64,000 nt of DNA from Oceanirhabdus sp942490885 (GTDB lineage: Bacteria > Bacillota > Clostridia > Clostridiales > Clostridiaceae), in NCBI GenBank assembly GCA_942490885.1, contig CALNYT010000002.1:124001-188000 (forward strand), read 5' to 3'. Numbering within the stretch: the stretch's first letter is position 1; each line of letters starts with the position of its first letter. The position numbers and the translations under genes are program-made. Positions 42,177 through 50,678 of the stretch are shown here, in pieces. The notes below the pieces were generated by a model that saw nothing but the letters and a program-made list of their open reading frames with translations, ran no database searches and had not been told where the DNA came from.

Positions 42177-43517
42177 ATGAAAAAAAAGAGAATTGTACTA
42201 ACTGTTTTATTAACTTTAATGTTAGCAACATTATTATTCTCTATAAAGTATTTTATTGTTGATTCATCAATAGCAACAATAAAATTAAAAGAGGCTAATG
42301 AAAAAGTTATTAAAAGTCATCTAGAGCAAATCAAAATTATTGAAACAGATTTAAATAAGCTAACTTCAGATGAGTTTATGGGAAGACTTACTGGAACAAA
42401 TGGGAACAAAAAAGCAGGGGAATATCTGGTGAATAGGTTTACAGAAATCGGCATAAAACCATTTAATGGGAATGATTATTTTCATGAGTTCAATCAAGAA
42501 GTATACTTTCCAGATAGAAGTGAACATTATATGAAAGTAATATTTGAAGATGGAAGTGAGAAGATATGTAAATATGGGAAAGATTACATTGACCAGATAA
42601 GGCTATCAAAAGTTGATTTGAATTGTCAGTTAGTTTTAGATGAAAAAGAATTAGATACTAGAGCAGAAGGTGAATTTGCAATTGTAGTGGATGATGAGTC
42701 TATTAATAAAAACATGTTTAGAAGTAATACAAAAGCCATACTTAGAAAAAGAAAAGATTTTTTTGGAGTGCCCCAAATTGCTCATAGGGGAGCTGCATAT
42801 ATTCAGATAAATGATGATTTATATGATGAAATTCTTGAGAGAAAAGGAAAAGAGGTAATTATTAAAAGTAGATACAAAACAGGAAACTCCAATGTTAACA
42901 ATATTATAGGCAAAATTCCTGGAAAGAAAAAAGAAAAGGCATTTATAATATCTGCTCACTTTGATCACGTGGGTTGGGATGGAGATATTATGTTTCCAGG
43001 GGCAATTGATAATGGATCAGGAACAGTTGCTATCTTGAATATTGCTGAACAATTAGTTAATGGAAAAAAATTAGAAAATGATACTTATATATGTGGATTT
43101 AACGGGGAAGAATTTGGACTCCTAGGAAGTAAAGCGTTTTCAAGTTATATGAGAGACAAATATTCAGAAATTATTGTGATAAATATAGATTGTATAGGTA
43201 AAATAAATGGTAATAGATTAGGAATACATGGAGATAGTCAAAAGAATGATAAATTAAAGAAAGATATGAAGAGCATTCTTGATAAAAAAAGTATTGATAA
43301 TTTCATTGGAACGATACCAAATAGCGATCATAGTTCTTTTTGTTATGATGGAATGTACTCTATAAGTTTAATTCAAGAAAATCTATTTAATGAAGGTGAG
43401 TCAATTCATACTCCGAATGATAGTTCACAACTTGTAGACTATGAGTATTTGAAAAAAATATGTGATGTTGTAGTGGAGTTTATTTATCAATTTGAAGGTA
43501 TGAAATATAAAGAATAA
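42177..43517 (+). CDS. M28-family zinc aminopeptidase, membrane-anchored
   Basis: 446 residues. An N-terminal anchor or signal (about 6-27) precedes a PA-type insert region (about 100-240) and the M28 catalytic domain: SAHFDHVGWDGD (zinc His and Asp, about 260), GAIDNGSGT (bridging Asp), FNGEEFGLLGS (catalytic Glu and zinc Glu), NIDCIG and SDHSSFCYDG (final His). It likely releases N-terminal amino acids outside the cell. GAGGAG precedes ATG 42177. The last codons (KYKE-stop) run into AGAATAAAG repeats. Confidence 0.88.
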   Translation: MKKKRIVLTVLLTLMLATLLFSIKYFIVDSSIATIKLKEANEKVIKSHLEQIKIIETDLNKLTSDEFMGRLTGTNGNKKAGEYLVNRFTEIGIKPFNGNDYFHEFNQEVYFPDRSEHYMKVIFEDGSEKICKYGKDYIDQIRLSKVDLNCQLVLDEKELDTRAEGEFAIVVDDESINKNMFRSNTKAILRKRKDFFGVPQIAHRGAAYIQINDDLYDEILERKGKEVIIKSRYKTGNSNVNNIIGKIPGKKKEKAFIISAHFDHVGWDGDIMFPGAIDNGSGTVAILNIAEQLVNGKKLENDTYICGFNGEEFGLLGSKAFSSYMRDKYSEIIVINIDCIGKINGNRLGIHGDSQKNDKLKKDMKSILDKKSIDNFIGTIPNSDHSSFCYDGMYSISLIQENLFNEGESIHTPNDSSQLVDYEYLKKICDVVVEFIYQFEGMKYKE

Positions 43518-43534
43518 AGAATAAAGAATAAAGA
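43511..43534. repeat. AGAATAAAG tandem repeat over the M28 stop codon
   Basis: AGAATAA/AGAATAA/AGAATAA/AGAG repeats in seven-base steps and contains the stop codon. It uses the same words as the block at 7537-7626. Confidence 0.6.
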
Positions 43535-43567
43535 GAAGGATCTTAGGGGTAGATACCTTCTCTTTTT
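43530..43567 (+). terminator. Terminator after the M28 gene
   Basis: AAAGAGAAGG (43530-43539) pairs with CCTTCTCTTT (43556-43565), followed by TTG. Bases 43568-43813 are AT-rich and hold no gene. Confidence 0.75.
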
Positions 43568-43813
43568 GTGGAAGAGTTTTTCATAATATATACGAAGGTA
43601 CAAATAAAAAGTTATTTCTAAAAGTATTTTTTTCTTTAGGAAATTGAAGGATTTGATAAAGAAATTATCGGATTTAATCTTTTAGAGATAAATTTACCAA
43701 GTAGTTTATTTATAAATCTATGAATTTTCTCTGAATTTATATAAATTCTATAAATTGTGTAATAATAAATGTTATAATTTATATTAAATATAAGTTAGAA
43801 AGGAATGTAACTC

Positions 43814-44410
43814 ATGGACGAAGTTAAAAATAGTGATAAAATTAGTTTTTTTAAAAGTTCTTTTATGAAGGATTGGATATATCCATTTCTGGCAGCATTT
43901 GTATTATTTTTATTTGTAAGACAATTTGTATTTTTTAACGTTAAAGTTCCTACAGGGTCAATGCTACCCACAATACAATTACAGGACAGAATACTTGTAA
44001 CTAGAATTTATAATTTTGATAAGATTCAAAGAGGAGATATACTTGTTTTTGATAGTCAAGAAAATGGTAAAACATTAATAAAGAGATTGATTGGTCTTCC
44101 GGGAGATACGATAAAACTTATGCCTAATGGAGAAGTTTATGTTAATGGGAAATTATCAGAAGAGGATTATGTTAAAAATCAAATAAATGAAGAGGAGTTC
44201 AACAAAGGTTTATATACTACCTTTTCATATGGTAATATGGAGCTAGGTGAATATATAATTCCGGAAGGTCATTATTTTTTCCTTGGAGATAATAGAAGTT
44301 CTTCGGTAGATGCTAGATATTGGAAAGAACCATATATATCTCAAGGGGATATTCAAGGAAAAGCGCAGTTTGTTTTTTTTCCATTTAACAGATTTGGGAA
44401 ATTAAAGTAA
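43814..44410 (+). CDS. lepB: Type I signal peptidase
   Basis: 198 residues. One N-terminal membrane anchor (about 16-36) precedes the catalytic domain with the Ser in VPTGSMLPTI (about 49), the general-base Lys in LIKRLIGLPGDTI (about 89) and the GDNRSSSVDARYW box. It removes signal peptides from exported proteins on the outer face of the membrane; the window has many likely substrates. AGAAAGGA precedes ATG 43814. Confidence 0.95.
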   Translation: MDEVKNSDKISFFKSSFMKDWIYPFLAAFVLFLFVRQFVFFNVKVPTGSMLPTIQLQDRILVTRIYNFDKIQRGDILVFDSQENGKTLIKRLIGLPGDTIKLMPNGEVYVNGKLSEEDYVKNQINEEEFNKGLYTTFSYGNMELGEYIIPEGHYFFLGDNRSSSVDARYWKEPYISQGDIQGKAQFVFFPFNRFGKLK

Positions 44411-44413
44411 ACG

Positions 44414-44440
44414 AAAATATTAAAAACTCTTTAATATTTT
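44414..44440 (+). terminator. AT-rich hairpin after lepB
   Basis: AAAATATTAAA pairs with TTTAATATTTT, loop AACTC, followed by a short T-rich tail. Confidence 0.55.
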
Positions 44441-44510
44441 CACTTTATTGTAACTTATCCATGGTGTATTAGCGATATAATTTTATATAGAATGGGTAAG
44501 GGAGACAGAT

Positions 44511-45326
44511 ATGAGATATTTAAAATCTATAGTACCTTTGTTTCTAGTTATGTTTTTGGTAGCATGTTCATCTAATGGGAATAATAATAATTTTATAAAT
44601 GATAAAAATTATGATGAAAAATCCAATTCAGAGAATTTTGTGGGAGAAGTTAATCAAGTAAAAGTGGATAATAATGATATTATATCAAAGAAATCTACTT
44701 TAGAAGAAGAAAGTATAATAAATAAGATAGTTTTAGAAGAACAGGCGAAACTTCAATATGATGAAAGTGTAGCAATTGAATACAAAGGTAAGAAATTAAT
44801 TATTACAGGTAACAAAGAATTTAGGAATATAGAAGAGTTTGAAGTATATTACAATGATATAATTATTCCGGAAGAAATTTTAAACTTTAAGTTTGACAGC
44901 TTAAAGGTAACGGAAAAAGAGAATAATGATTGGTATTTTAGCGATGAAAAGATATTAAGTGATGGTGAGATAAATAGAATATTTAAAAGAGTGATTAACC
45001 ATGATAATATTAATTTAATTAAAATTAAATATAGTAACCTTAAGGGAACTATATCTTTGAGTATATTTAGAAAAGATGATAAAATAAACTCTGAATTAAT
45101 AAAACACTATAATAAGATTGTAAAAAGAGAAAATAAAAATGCAAAATATTATATTTTTGAAGATGATTTTGAATTATCTAAGGGTATATATTTTGAAGAG
45201 AAAAGAGAAAATGGATATAAATCTTATATAGATTTAGAATACTATAATGATGAACAATGGAGTATAGACAAGGCACTAAAATTACAGAGTTCCTTAGAAG
45301 AATTATTTAAAAATTTAAATTTATAA
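44511..45326 (+). CDS. Lipoprotein of unknown function
   Basis: 271 residues. The lipobox is LVAC with Cys at about 19, followed by an Asn/Ser/Lys-rich linker. The remaining part is mixed helix and strand with many Lys and Glu and no known domain (KLIITGNKEFRNIEEFEVYY is representative). It sits between lepB and a membrane sensor-like gene, each with its own terminator. Confidence 0.65.
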   Translation: MRYLKSIVPLFLVMFLVACSSNGNNNNFINDKNYDEKSNSENFVGEVNQVKVDNNDIISKKSTLEEESIINKIVLEEQAKLQYDESVAIEYKGKKLIITGNKEFRNIEEFEVYYNDIIIPEEILNFKFDSLKVTEKENNDWYFSDEKILSDGEINRIFKRVINHDNINLIKIKYSNLKGTISLSIFRKDDKINSELIKHYNKIVKRENKNAKYYIFEDDFELSKGIYFEEKRENGYKSYIDLEYYNDEQWSIDKALKLQSSLEELFKNLNL

Positions 45327-45330
45327 TAGA

Positions 45331-45382
45331 AATATAGATTGAAAAGGCTTTCTTAAGATTGTCCTTTTCAATCTATATTTTT
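45331..45382 (+). terminator. Strong terminator
   Basis: AATATAGATTGAAAAGG (45331-45347) pairs perfectly with CCTTTTCAATCTATATT (45363-45379), then TTTAT. Confidence 0.8.
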
Positions 45383-45450
45383 ATCGTTAAGAAAATAATG
45401 TTCCGTTAAAGAATATTAATGATATTATATTAATAAGGAGGGGAGTAAGT

Positions 45451-47007
45451 ATGAAAAAGAAAACAATAGTCTTATGGGCATTGATTTGTTTGGTTGTTTT
45501 TATAGGGAGTATTCAATATATAAACTATAAAAAGAATATTGAAGTGATTTCGGGTATACCATCAGAAAAATGGAGTAAAGATAAATCTATTTCAAAAGGG
45601 TTCGTTAAGAGTAATCCAAGTATTATAACGTTTAAAGAGGAAATATATGTAGTACATACTACAGAGAAGGGTATTAGTTTGGTAAAAACTAATATGCAAG
45701 GAGATGTTATTGATGCAAAGAGTTATGATTTTGGAAAGTTTATGGCGGATGTAACATTTACAACTGATAACGAAAACTTATATATTAGTTGGATAAGTAT
45801 TAAAAATAGAGTTAGAAGTCTTAATATTGGATCTATGGATAATGAACTTACAATTAAAGATATAAGAGTTGTTGAAGGGATAACAAAAAGTATAAAGCTA
45901 TCAGATAAGGAGTTACTTATTTCTTCTGGTGACAATATAAAGATTATAGATAATAATCTCAATGTTTTATTTGAATCCCCAAAAGATATTTATGAAAGTA
46001 TTTCAGCTGCAAAATATAAAGAACATACTTATATAGTATATTATAGTGAAAATGATAATGCATTTATGGCAATAACACTGGAAGATAATAAAAAAGTTAA
46101 AGAAGAGAAGATTGTAAGTGTATTTAAGAGTATTGGATTAACTTTTGATAATCCCATACTTAGTATTAATGATGATGAATTGGTTTTGACTTATGAAGAA
46201 TTTGTTAAAGGGGGGTTTGCTCGTACAAAGAGCATATCATATTATCCAAGCAGCGGTAAGTCACAAGATGGAATTGTTGAAATCCAAGGACAACCTATAA
46301 GAGGAATAATAAGAGGGGATTCTGATGGAGTATTCTTTGGATATATAGAAAGGTTTATGGATAAAAGATTCTTTGAGCAAGATATAGTAGAATTTAAAAT
46401 AAAAGATGTAAATATTACAGATTATAATTATGTTTCTAATAGTAGAAAAAGGTCATTTTATATAGCAAATTATAAAGAGTATGTGGCATTTTGTGAATAT
46501 ATAGGAATTAATTTTTATGAGGTTAAAGTGGCTTCTTCAGAAGACTTAATTAAAGAGAGTACGAATTTTGTTTCTAAAGAAGAGAAAAAAGAAGCTTTGA
46601 ATATCTCATTGCAGGGAGTAACTTTTTCCTTTGCGTATATATTTATAATAGGGATGACTTGGATATTCTTTGCGTTCTTTGTTATAGGAATAATATCATT
46701 TATTTCTTATAATTTTAGTGAAAGGACAAGTAAGATAACATATATAGGGGCATTAATATTAGTAGGTTTATTCCAATTATATATGATAAAAAACATTATG
46801 TATGTTAAGTATGTAGGAATGATGCCAGATTTTTTGAGCGTAGGAGTAGGGTTAGCAATAACTTTATTTTTGTATTTGATATCAGCAATATTTAGTTATT
46901 TAATTTTCAATCTTGATATAGATGTAATCCCACTAATACCTTTTCTAGGGATACTTTTAATAGAAACATTCTTGGTATTAAGTGTTTTTGTACCGTACAT
47001 TACATAA
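45451..47007 (+). CDS. Membrane protein with extracellular propeller-like domain and four C-terminal helices
   Basis: 518 residues. An N-terminal signal anchor (about 5-25) is followed by about 350 residues of repeated beta segments (GISLVKTNMQGDVIDAKSYD; LYISWISIKNRVRSLNIGS), which suggests a beta-propeller outside the cell. Four hydrophobic segments fill the last 130 residues. I do not recognise the family. The layout suggests a surface sensor or scaffold. GGAGGGGAG precedes ATG 45451. Confidence 0.65.
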   Translation: MKKKTIVLWALICLVVFIGSIQYINYKKNIEVISGIPSEKWSKDKSISKGFVKSNPSIITFKEEIYVVHTTEKGISLVKTNMQGDVIDAKSYDFGKFMADVTFTTDNENLYISWISIKNRVRSLNIGSMDNELTIKDIRVVEGITKSIKLSDKELLISSGDNIKIIDNNLNVLFESPKDIYESISAAKYKEHTYIVYYSENDNAFMAITLEDNKKVKEEKIVSVFKSIGLTFDNPILSINDDELVLTYEEFVKGGFARTKSISYYPSSGKSQDGIVEIQGQPIRGIIRGDSDGVFFGYIERFMDKRFFEQDIVEFKIKDVNITDYNYVSNSRKRSFYIANYKEYVAFCEYIGINFYEVKVASSEDLIKESTNFVSKEEKKEALNISLQGVTFSFAYIFIIGMTWIFFAFFVIGIISFISYNFSERTSKITYIGALILVGLFQLYMIKNIMYVKYVGMMPDFLSVGVGLAITLFLYLISAIFSYLIFNLDIDVIPLIPFLGILLIETFLVLSVFVPYIT

Positions 47008-47012
47008 AACAT

Positions 47013-47262
47013 AATTGAGAATTGATTATGGAGAATTGAGAATGATTGTATGGAAGTCACCTATCTTCTACAAGTGGGTGATGGATAATAGTATTTTCAG
47101 AAGGGTTCGATATCCTTCTGAAGATACTATAGCTTACAGGTATAAAATCATCAGAAAATGTATACACTATACGTATAAATGTTCTTTTATAACTAGATAT
47201 ATGTAGTTTCTGCATTGAGGCAGAAACGTCCATCATTCACAATTCTCAATTCTCAATTTTCC
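47013..47262. repeat. GTTGAGAG palindromic element, diverged complete copy
   Basis: Outer arms TTGAGAATTGATTATGGAGA and the matching TCTCAATTCTCAATTTTCC pair imperfectly. Arm 5 GTTTCTGC/GCAGAAAC (47206-47227) and ATGTAG are kept. The centre differs: a 16-bp hairpin TAGTATTTTCAGAAGG / CCTTCTGAAGATACTA (47089-47129) replaces arms 2-4. Confidence 0.75.
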
Positions 47263-47264
47263 AT

Positions 47265-47297
47265 TAAAAAAAGCACGAGTAATCGTGCTTTTTTTAT
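47265..47297. terminator. Bidirectional terminator
   Basis: AAAAAAAGCACG, AGTAAT loop, CGTGCTTTTTTT. It overlaps the stop codon of the Fur-family gene on the minus strand. Confidence 0.8.
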
Positions 47298-47719
47298 TCG
47301 TCGCTGCATTCTTTACAATGTCCATACAACTCAAGTTTATGCTCTTTAAGCTGAAATTGTTTTTTGTCTATTATCCCTTTAAAGGCTTCAATTGGACAAA
47401 AATCTACAGCCTCTGCTTTACCACATTTTGTGCATATCATGTGATGTGCATGGGAATCTTTTAGCTTTAATTTATATAAAGTTGAACCATTATCTTTAAT
47501 ATGTTTATATATTAAATCAAGTTTTAGTAAGGCTTCTATATTTCTATAAATTGTTGATAGATTTAATTTATCACAGCGTTTCTTAGCTATTGCCAATAAA
47601 TCTTCTGGACTCATTAAACAATCTTTATTTTCATATAATGTAAACAGAATCGATTTTCTTTGATCGGTTAATTTGAAATTATTTTCTTTAAGAAGATCAC
47701 ATAAATTTTCAAAGCTCAT
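47294..47719 (-). CDS. Fur-family metalloregulator, probably Zur
   Basis: 141 residues. The winged helix (FKLTDQRKSILFTLYENKDC; STIYRNIEALLKLDL) is followed by the dimer and metal domain with HAHHMICTKCGKAEAVDFCP and a terminal CKEC, so the structural zinc site of two CxxC motifs is intact. Fur, Zur and PerR cannot be told apart by motif alone. It faces away from the znu operon 430 bases upstream, so zinc sensing (Zur) is the best inference. Confidence 0.85.
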   Translation of the reverse strand: MSFENLCDLLKENNFKLTDQRKSILFTLYENKDCLMSPEDLLAIAKKRCDKLNLSTIYRNIEALLKLDLIYKHIKDNGSTLYKLKLKDSHAHHMICTKCGKAEAVDFCPIEAFKGIIDKKQFQLKEHKLELYGHCKECSDE

Positions 47720-47796
47720 TCTAACATCTCCCGTCTATAAATGTATAAATAATTATAGATTTCTTATTCTTAAAAAATTTAAAAGTAAAATAATAT

Positions 47797-48023
47797 TATA
47801 TAAAGAACAAATATCAGAGAACAAAGAACAAAAGATGATACCTTTCAGCAAAGCTGAAAGCATATAAATAACTAAAAGCTTAGAAAAAAAGATAATATTC
47901 ATTTGATCTTACAAATCTAAAATACATTTTTTTCTGACATTAGGAAGAAAAATAACATAATCTGTTCTTTGTTCTCTATTCTTTGTTCTTTTATAGATAA
48001 ATCTACGGAGTAGTTTATCTATA
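47797..48023. repeat. AGAACAAAG palindromic element (second family)
   Basis: The left end (47801-47833: TATAAAGAACAAATATCAGA then GAACAAAGAACA) pairs with the right end (TGTTCTTTGTTCTCTATTCT then TTGTTCTTTTATA, 47963-47995). Inside is the arm CTTTCAGC/GCTGAAAG (47843-47861). The hairpin TATAGATAAA/TTTATCTATA with CTAC/GTAG inside follows (47992-48023). It fills most of the gap between the Fur-family gene and znuA. Confidence 0.7.
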
Positions 48024-48083
48024 CTAAATATATTTATCTTATAAGTCTATATTATCATGAAGTGGTAAGACTATAAAGGTATG

Positions 48084-48139
48084 TTGACACAGAAAAAATA
48101 TAGTAATATAATAATACATGAAAATGCAAATTAATTGCA
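48084..48139 (+). promoter_or_regulatory. znu promoter and candidate Zur operator
   Basis: TTGACA (48084-48089), a 17-base spacer and TATAAT (48107-48112). The near-palindrome TGCAAATTAATTGCA (48125-48139) lies between the -10 and the ribosome binding site, where a repressor would block transcription. Confidence 0.65.
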
Positions 48140-48152
48140 AGTAGGAGGATTT

Positions 48153-49067
48153 ATGAAAAAAATAAATATAATCATAATCAGCGCAATATTTCTATTATTA
48201 TTTGTAGGGTGTAATGGAGATAGTGAAGGCGTAGGAGCAAATAAAGAAAATATAATCGCTGTAAGCATACCTCCTCAAAAAGGAATTGTAGATGCCATTT
48301 CAGGAAATAAATTTGAAGTAATTACAATGATTCCACCTGGATATAGTCCAACAAATTATGAACCATCACCTAAAAGTATTCAACAATTGTCGGAGGCGAG
48401 TGTATATTTTACGATTGGGGTTCCGGCAGAAGAGAACATAATTGAAAGTATACATGATTTTAATAAAAACATAGAAATTGTGGATTTATCTGAGAAGTCT
48501 TTTGAAATGTATGGTATAAGAAGATTTTCAAAGGAAGAGGATGAAGAACATGATGAAGACCATGAAGGTCATAATCATACTGGAGTTGATCCTCATCAAT
48601 GGATGTCTCCAAAGAGAGTAAAGTTAATGGCAGAGGAAATAAAAGATCAATTAATAAGGATTGATTCAGAAAACAAAGATATATATGAAGAGAATTATTT
48701 GAAATTTAGTGATAAACTGGATAATCTTCACAATGAAATCACTGAATTAGTAGAAAATGAAAATGGAAAGTCATTTCTTATATATCATCCGTCACTAGGA
48801 TATTTGGCAAATGATTATGGGTTGAATATGATTACTATAGAAGATGAAGGTAAGGAAGCAACTCCAAAGAGAATGCAGGAAATAATAGATATTTGTAGAG
48901 ATAATAATATTACAACTGTATTTTATCAAGCGGAAATTGATAGTAGGCAGGCAGAAATAATTGCAAGAGAGATTGGGGGAGAAGTTTATATGATAAACCC
49001 TCTAGAAGAGAATTATCAGGAAAATATAAAGAAAATAATAGAGGCTTTGAAATATGGAGTAAGGTAG
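48153..49067 (+). CDS. znuA: Zinc ABC transporter substrate-binding lipoprotein
   Basis: 304 residues. Lipoprotein signal LLLFVGCNG. The cluster A-I metal-binding fold shows SIPPQKGIVDAISG, the NYEPSPKSIQQLSEAS helix, a His/Asp/Glu-rich loop (EEHDEDHEGHNH, about 133-144) typical of ZnuA, and DPHQWMSP with the metal His. It captures Zn2+ outside the membrane. ATG 48153 follows AGGAGG; the upstream in-frame start lies in the operator. The ATPase gene follows after nine bases. Confidence 0.93.
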   Translation: MKKINIIIISAIFLLLFVGCNGDSEGVGANKENIIAVSIPPQKGIVDAISGNKFEVITMIPPGYSPTNYEPSPKSIQQLSEASVYFTIGVPAEENIIESIHDFNKNIEIVDLSEKSFEMYGIRRFSKEEDEEHDEDHEGHNHTGVDPHQWMSPKRVKLMAEEIKDQLIRIDSENKDIYEENYLKFSDKLDNLHNEITELVENENGKSFLIYHPSLGYLANDYGLNMITIEDEGKEATPKRMQEIIDICRDNNITTVFYQAEIDSRQAEIIAREIGGEVYMINPLEENYQENIKKIIEALKYGVR

Positions 49068-49076
49068 AGGTGTAGT

Positions 49077-49760
49077 GTGAAATTGATTGATGTTAGAAAT
49101 GTAACTTTAAAATATGATAACAATATTGCTTTGAACAATATCAGCTTTACAGTTGAACAAAAAGAGTTTCTAGGGGTACTTGGACCCAATGGAGCTGGGA
49201 AAAGTTCATTATTCAAAGTTATACTTGGAATACTCAAACCACAGAGTGGAGAGGTTTGTATTTCAGAAAAAACAAACATATCATATGTAGCACAATCTGT
49301 ATCCTTTGATAAAAGTTTTCCAATCAAAGTTATAGATGTTATTATGATGGGATTCTTAGGGAAAAAAATTAAGTTTTTCAGAGGATATTCTAAGAAAGAG
49401 ATTAATAAAGCTAATAATGTTATGAAAAAATTAGGGATATTAGATTTGAAGGATAGGCAGATAGGGGAGTTATCAGGAGGGCAATTGCAAAAGGTGTTAA
49501 TAGGAAGAGCACTTGTTAGTGATCCTCATCTAATACTACTAGACGAGCCAACAGCTAGCCTTGATACAGATGCAAAAACTGAGATATTTGAATTACTAAA
49601 AGAACTTAATTCTAATATGGCAATAATACTTGTGAGTCATGATCTTAACATGGCTTGCAAGTATATAGATAAGGCTTTAATAATTGATAGAGAGATAGTA
49701 TATTATGGTGAACCTGATGATGAGGGGATAGGATATGTTTTTGACAACTATGCAAGCTAA
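49077..49760 (+). CDS. znuC: Zinc ABC transporter ATPase
   Basis: 227 residues. Walker A GPNGAGKSS, signature LSGGQLQKVLIGRAL and Walker B LILLDEPTASLD are intact, with the H-loop VSHDLN. It is a short, single-domain ATPase of the metal-import class. The start is GTG 49077 behind AGAGGTG. It pairs with the binding protein and permease on both sides. Confidence 0.93.
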   Translation: MKLIDVRNVTLKYDNNIALNNISFTVEQKEFLGVLGPNGAGKSSLFKVILGILKPQSGEVCISEKTNISYVAQSVSFDKSFPIKVIDVIMMGFLGKKIKFFRGYSKKEINKANNVMKKLGILDLKDRQIGELSGGQLQKVLIGRALVSDPHLILLDEPTASLDTDAKTEIFELLKELNSNMAIILVSHDLNMACKYIDKALIIDREIVYYGEPDDEGIGYVFDNYAS

Positions 49761-49812
49761 GGGTTTTCAACACCTGAAATTCTGAAGTAGCAAAAGAAGT
49801 TAGGAGGGTTTT

Positions 49813-50640
49813 ATGTTAGAGGCTATTTTAAATTATGCATTTTTAAGGAATGCTTTTATTGCTGCGTTACTATCCAGTGTAGTTTGTGGTATTATTGGAA
49901 CAATTATTGTAGAAAAGAGATTAGTAATGATGAGTGGTGGTATAGCACATACTTCTTTTGGAGGAATAGGTTTAGGATATTACTTGAACTTTGAGCCTAT
50001 TTTTGGAGGGCTATTATTTGCTGTCTTATCTTCAATGGGTATAGTTTATATTAAAAGAAATGGTAAGGGAAATTCAGATGCTATAATAGGGATGTTTTGG
50101 TCTCTTGGTATGGCTTTAGGAATACTTTTCATTTCATTGACACCCGGGTATCCACCATCATTGACATCATATCTTTTTGGAGATATCTTAAGAGTTTCAA
50201 ATTTTGATATAATTCTTATGGCTATTATTGATATTATTATAGTTATTTCTTTTTTTAGTATCTTTAATTATTGGAAGGCATATCTCTTTGATGAAGAATA
50301 TAGCAAAGTTATTGGGATAAATACAACTATTTTAGAATATTTCTTATTTATCTTAATATCATTTAGTATAGTGGTTTTGATAAGGGTAGTAGGTATCATA
50401 CTAGTTATCGCATTACTGACTATTCCAACATCTATAGCAAAATTATTTTCAAATGATCTGAAAAAGATTATGATACTTTCAATAATAATAGGCGCTATTA
50501 TGTGCTTTGCTGGATTAATTATGTCATATAATTTTGATATACAATCAGGGGCTACAATAATTATTGTATTAACTTTATGTTATGTTATTTCAGCATTTAT
50601 TAATGGTAAAGTTAAGAAGAAAATATGTAGTATGGAATAG
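49813..50640 (+). CDS. znuB: Zinc ABC transporter permease
   Basis: 275 residues with about eight hydrophobic segments. MMSGGIAHTSFGGIGLGYYL and RVVGIILVIALLTIPTSIAK are characteristic of the ABC-3 permease family. It forms the Zn2+ channel with ZnuC. AGGAGGG precedes ATG 49813. The permease-like YraQ gene follows after 38 bases. Confidence 0.93.
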   Translation: MLEAILNYAFLRNAFIAALLSSVVCGIIGTIIVEKRLVMMSGGIAHTSFGGIGLGYYLNFEPIFGGLLFAVLSSMGIVYIKRNGKGNSDAIIGMFWSLGMALGILFISLTPGYPPSLTSYLFGDILRVSNFDIILMAIIDIIIVISFFSIFNYWKAYLFDEEYSKVIGINTTILEYFLFILISFSIVVLIRVVGIILVIALLTIPTSIAKLFSNDLKKIMILSIIIGAIMCFAGLIMSYNFDIQSGATIIIVLTLCYVISAFINGKVKKKICSME

Positions 50641-50678
50641 TTTTTCTGCTGCTATAACAATCAATAAGGGGGAATTGT

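Noticed and set aside
47015..47206. 63-residue open frame on the plus strand
   Set aside because: It lies entirely in a palindromic element and has no ribosome binding site.
48000..48152. Riboswitch before znuA
   Set aside because: After the expected transcript start only about 35 bases remain before the start codon; a protein operator fits better.
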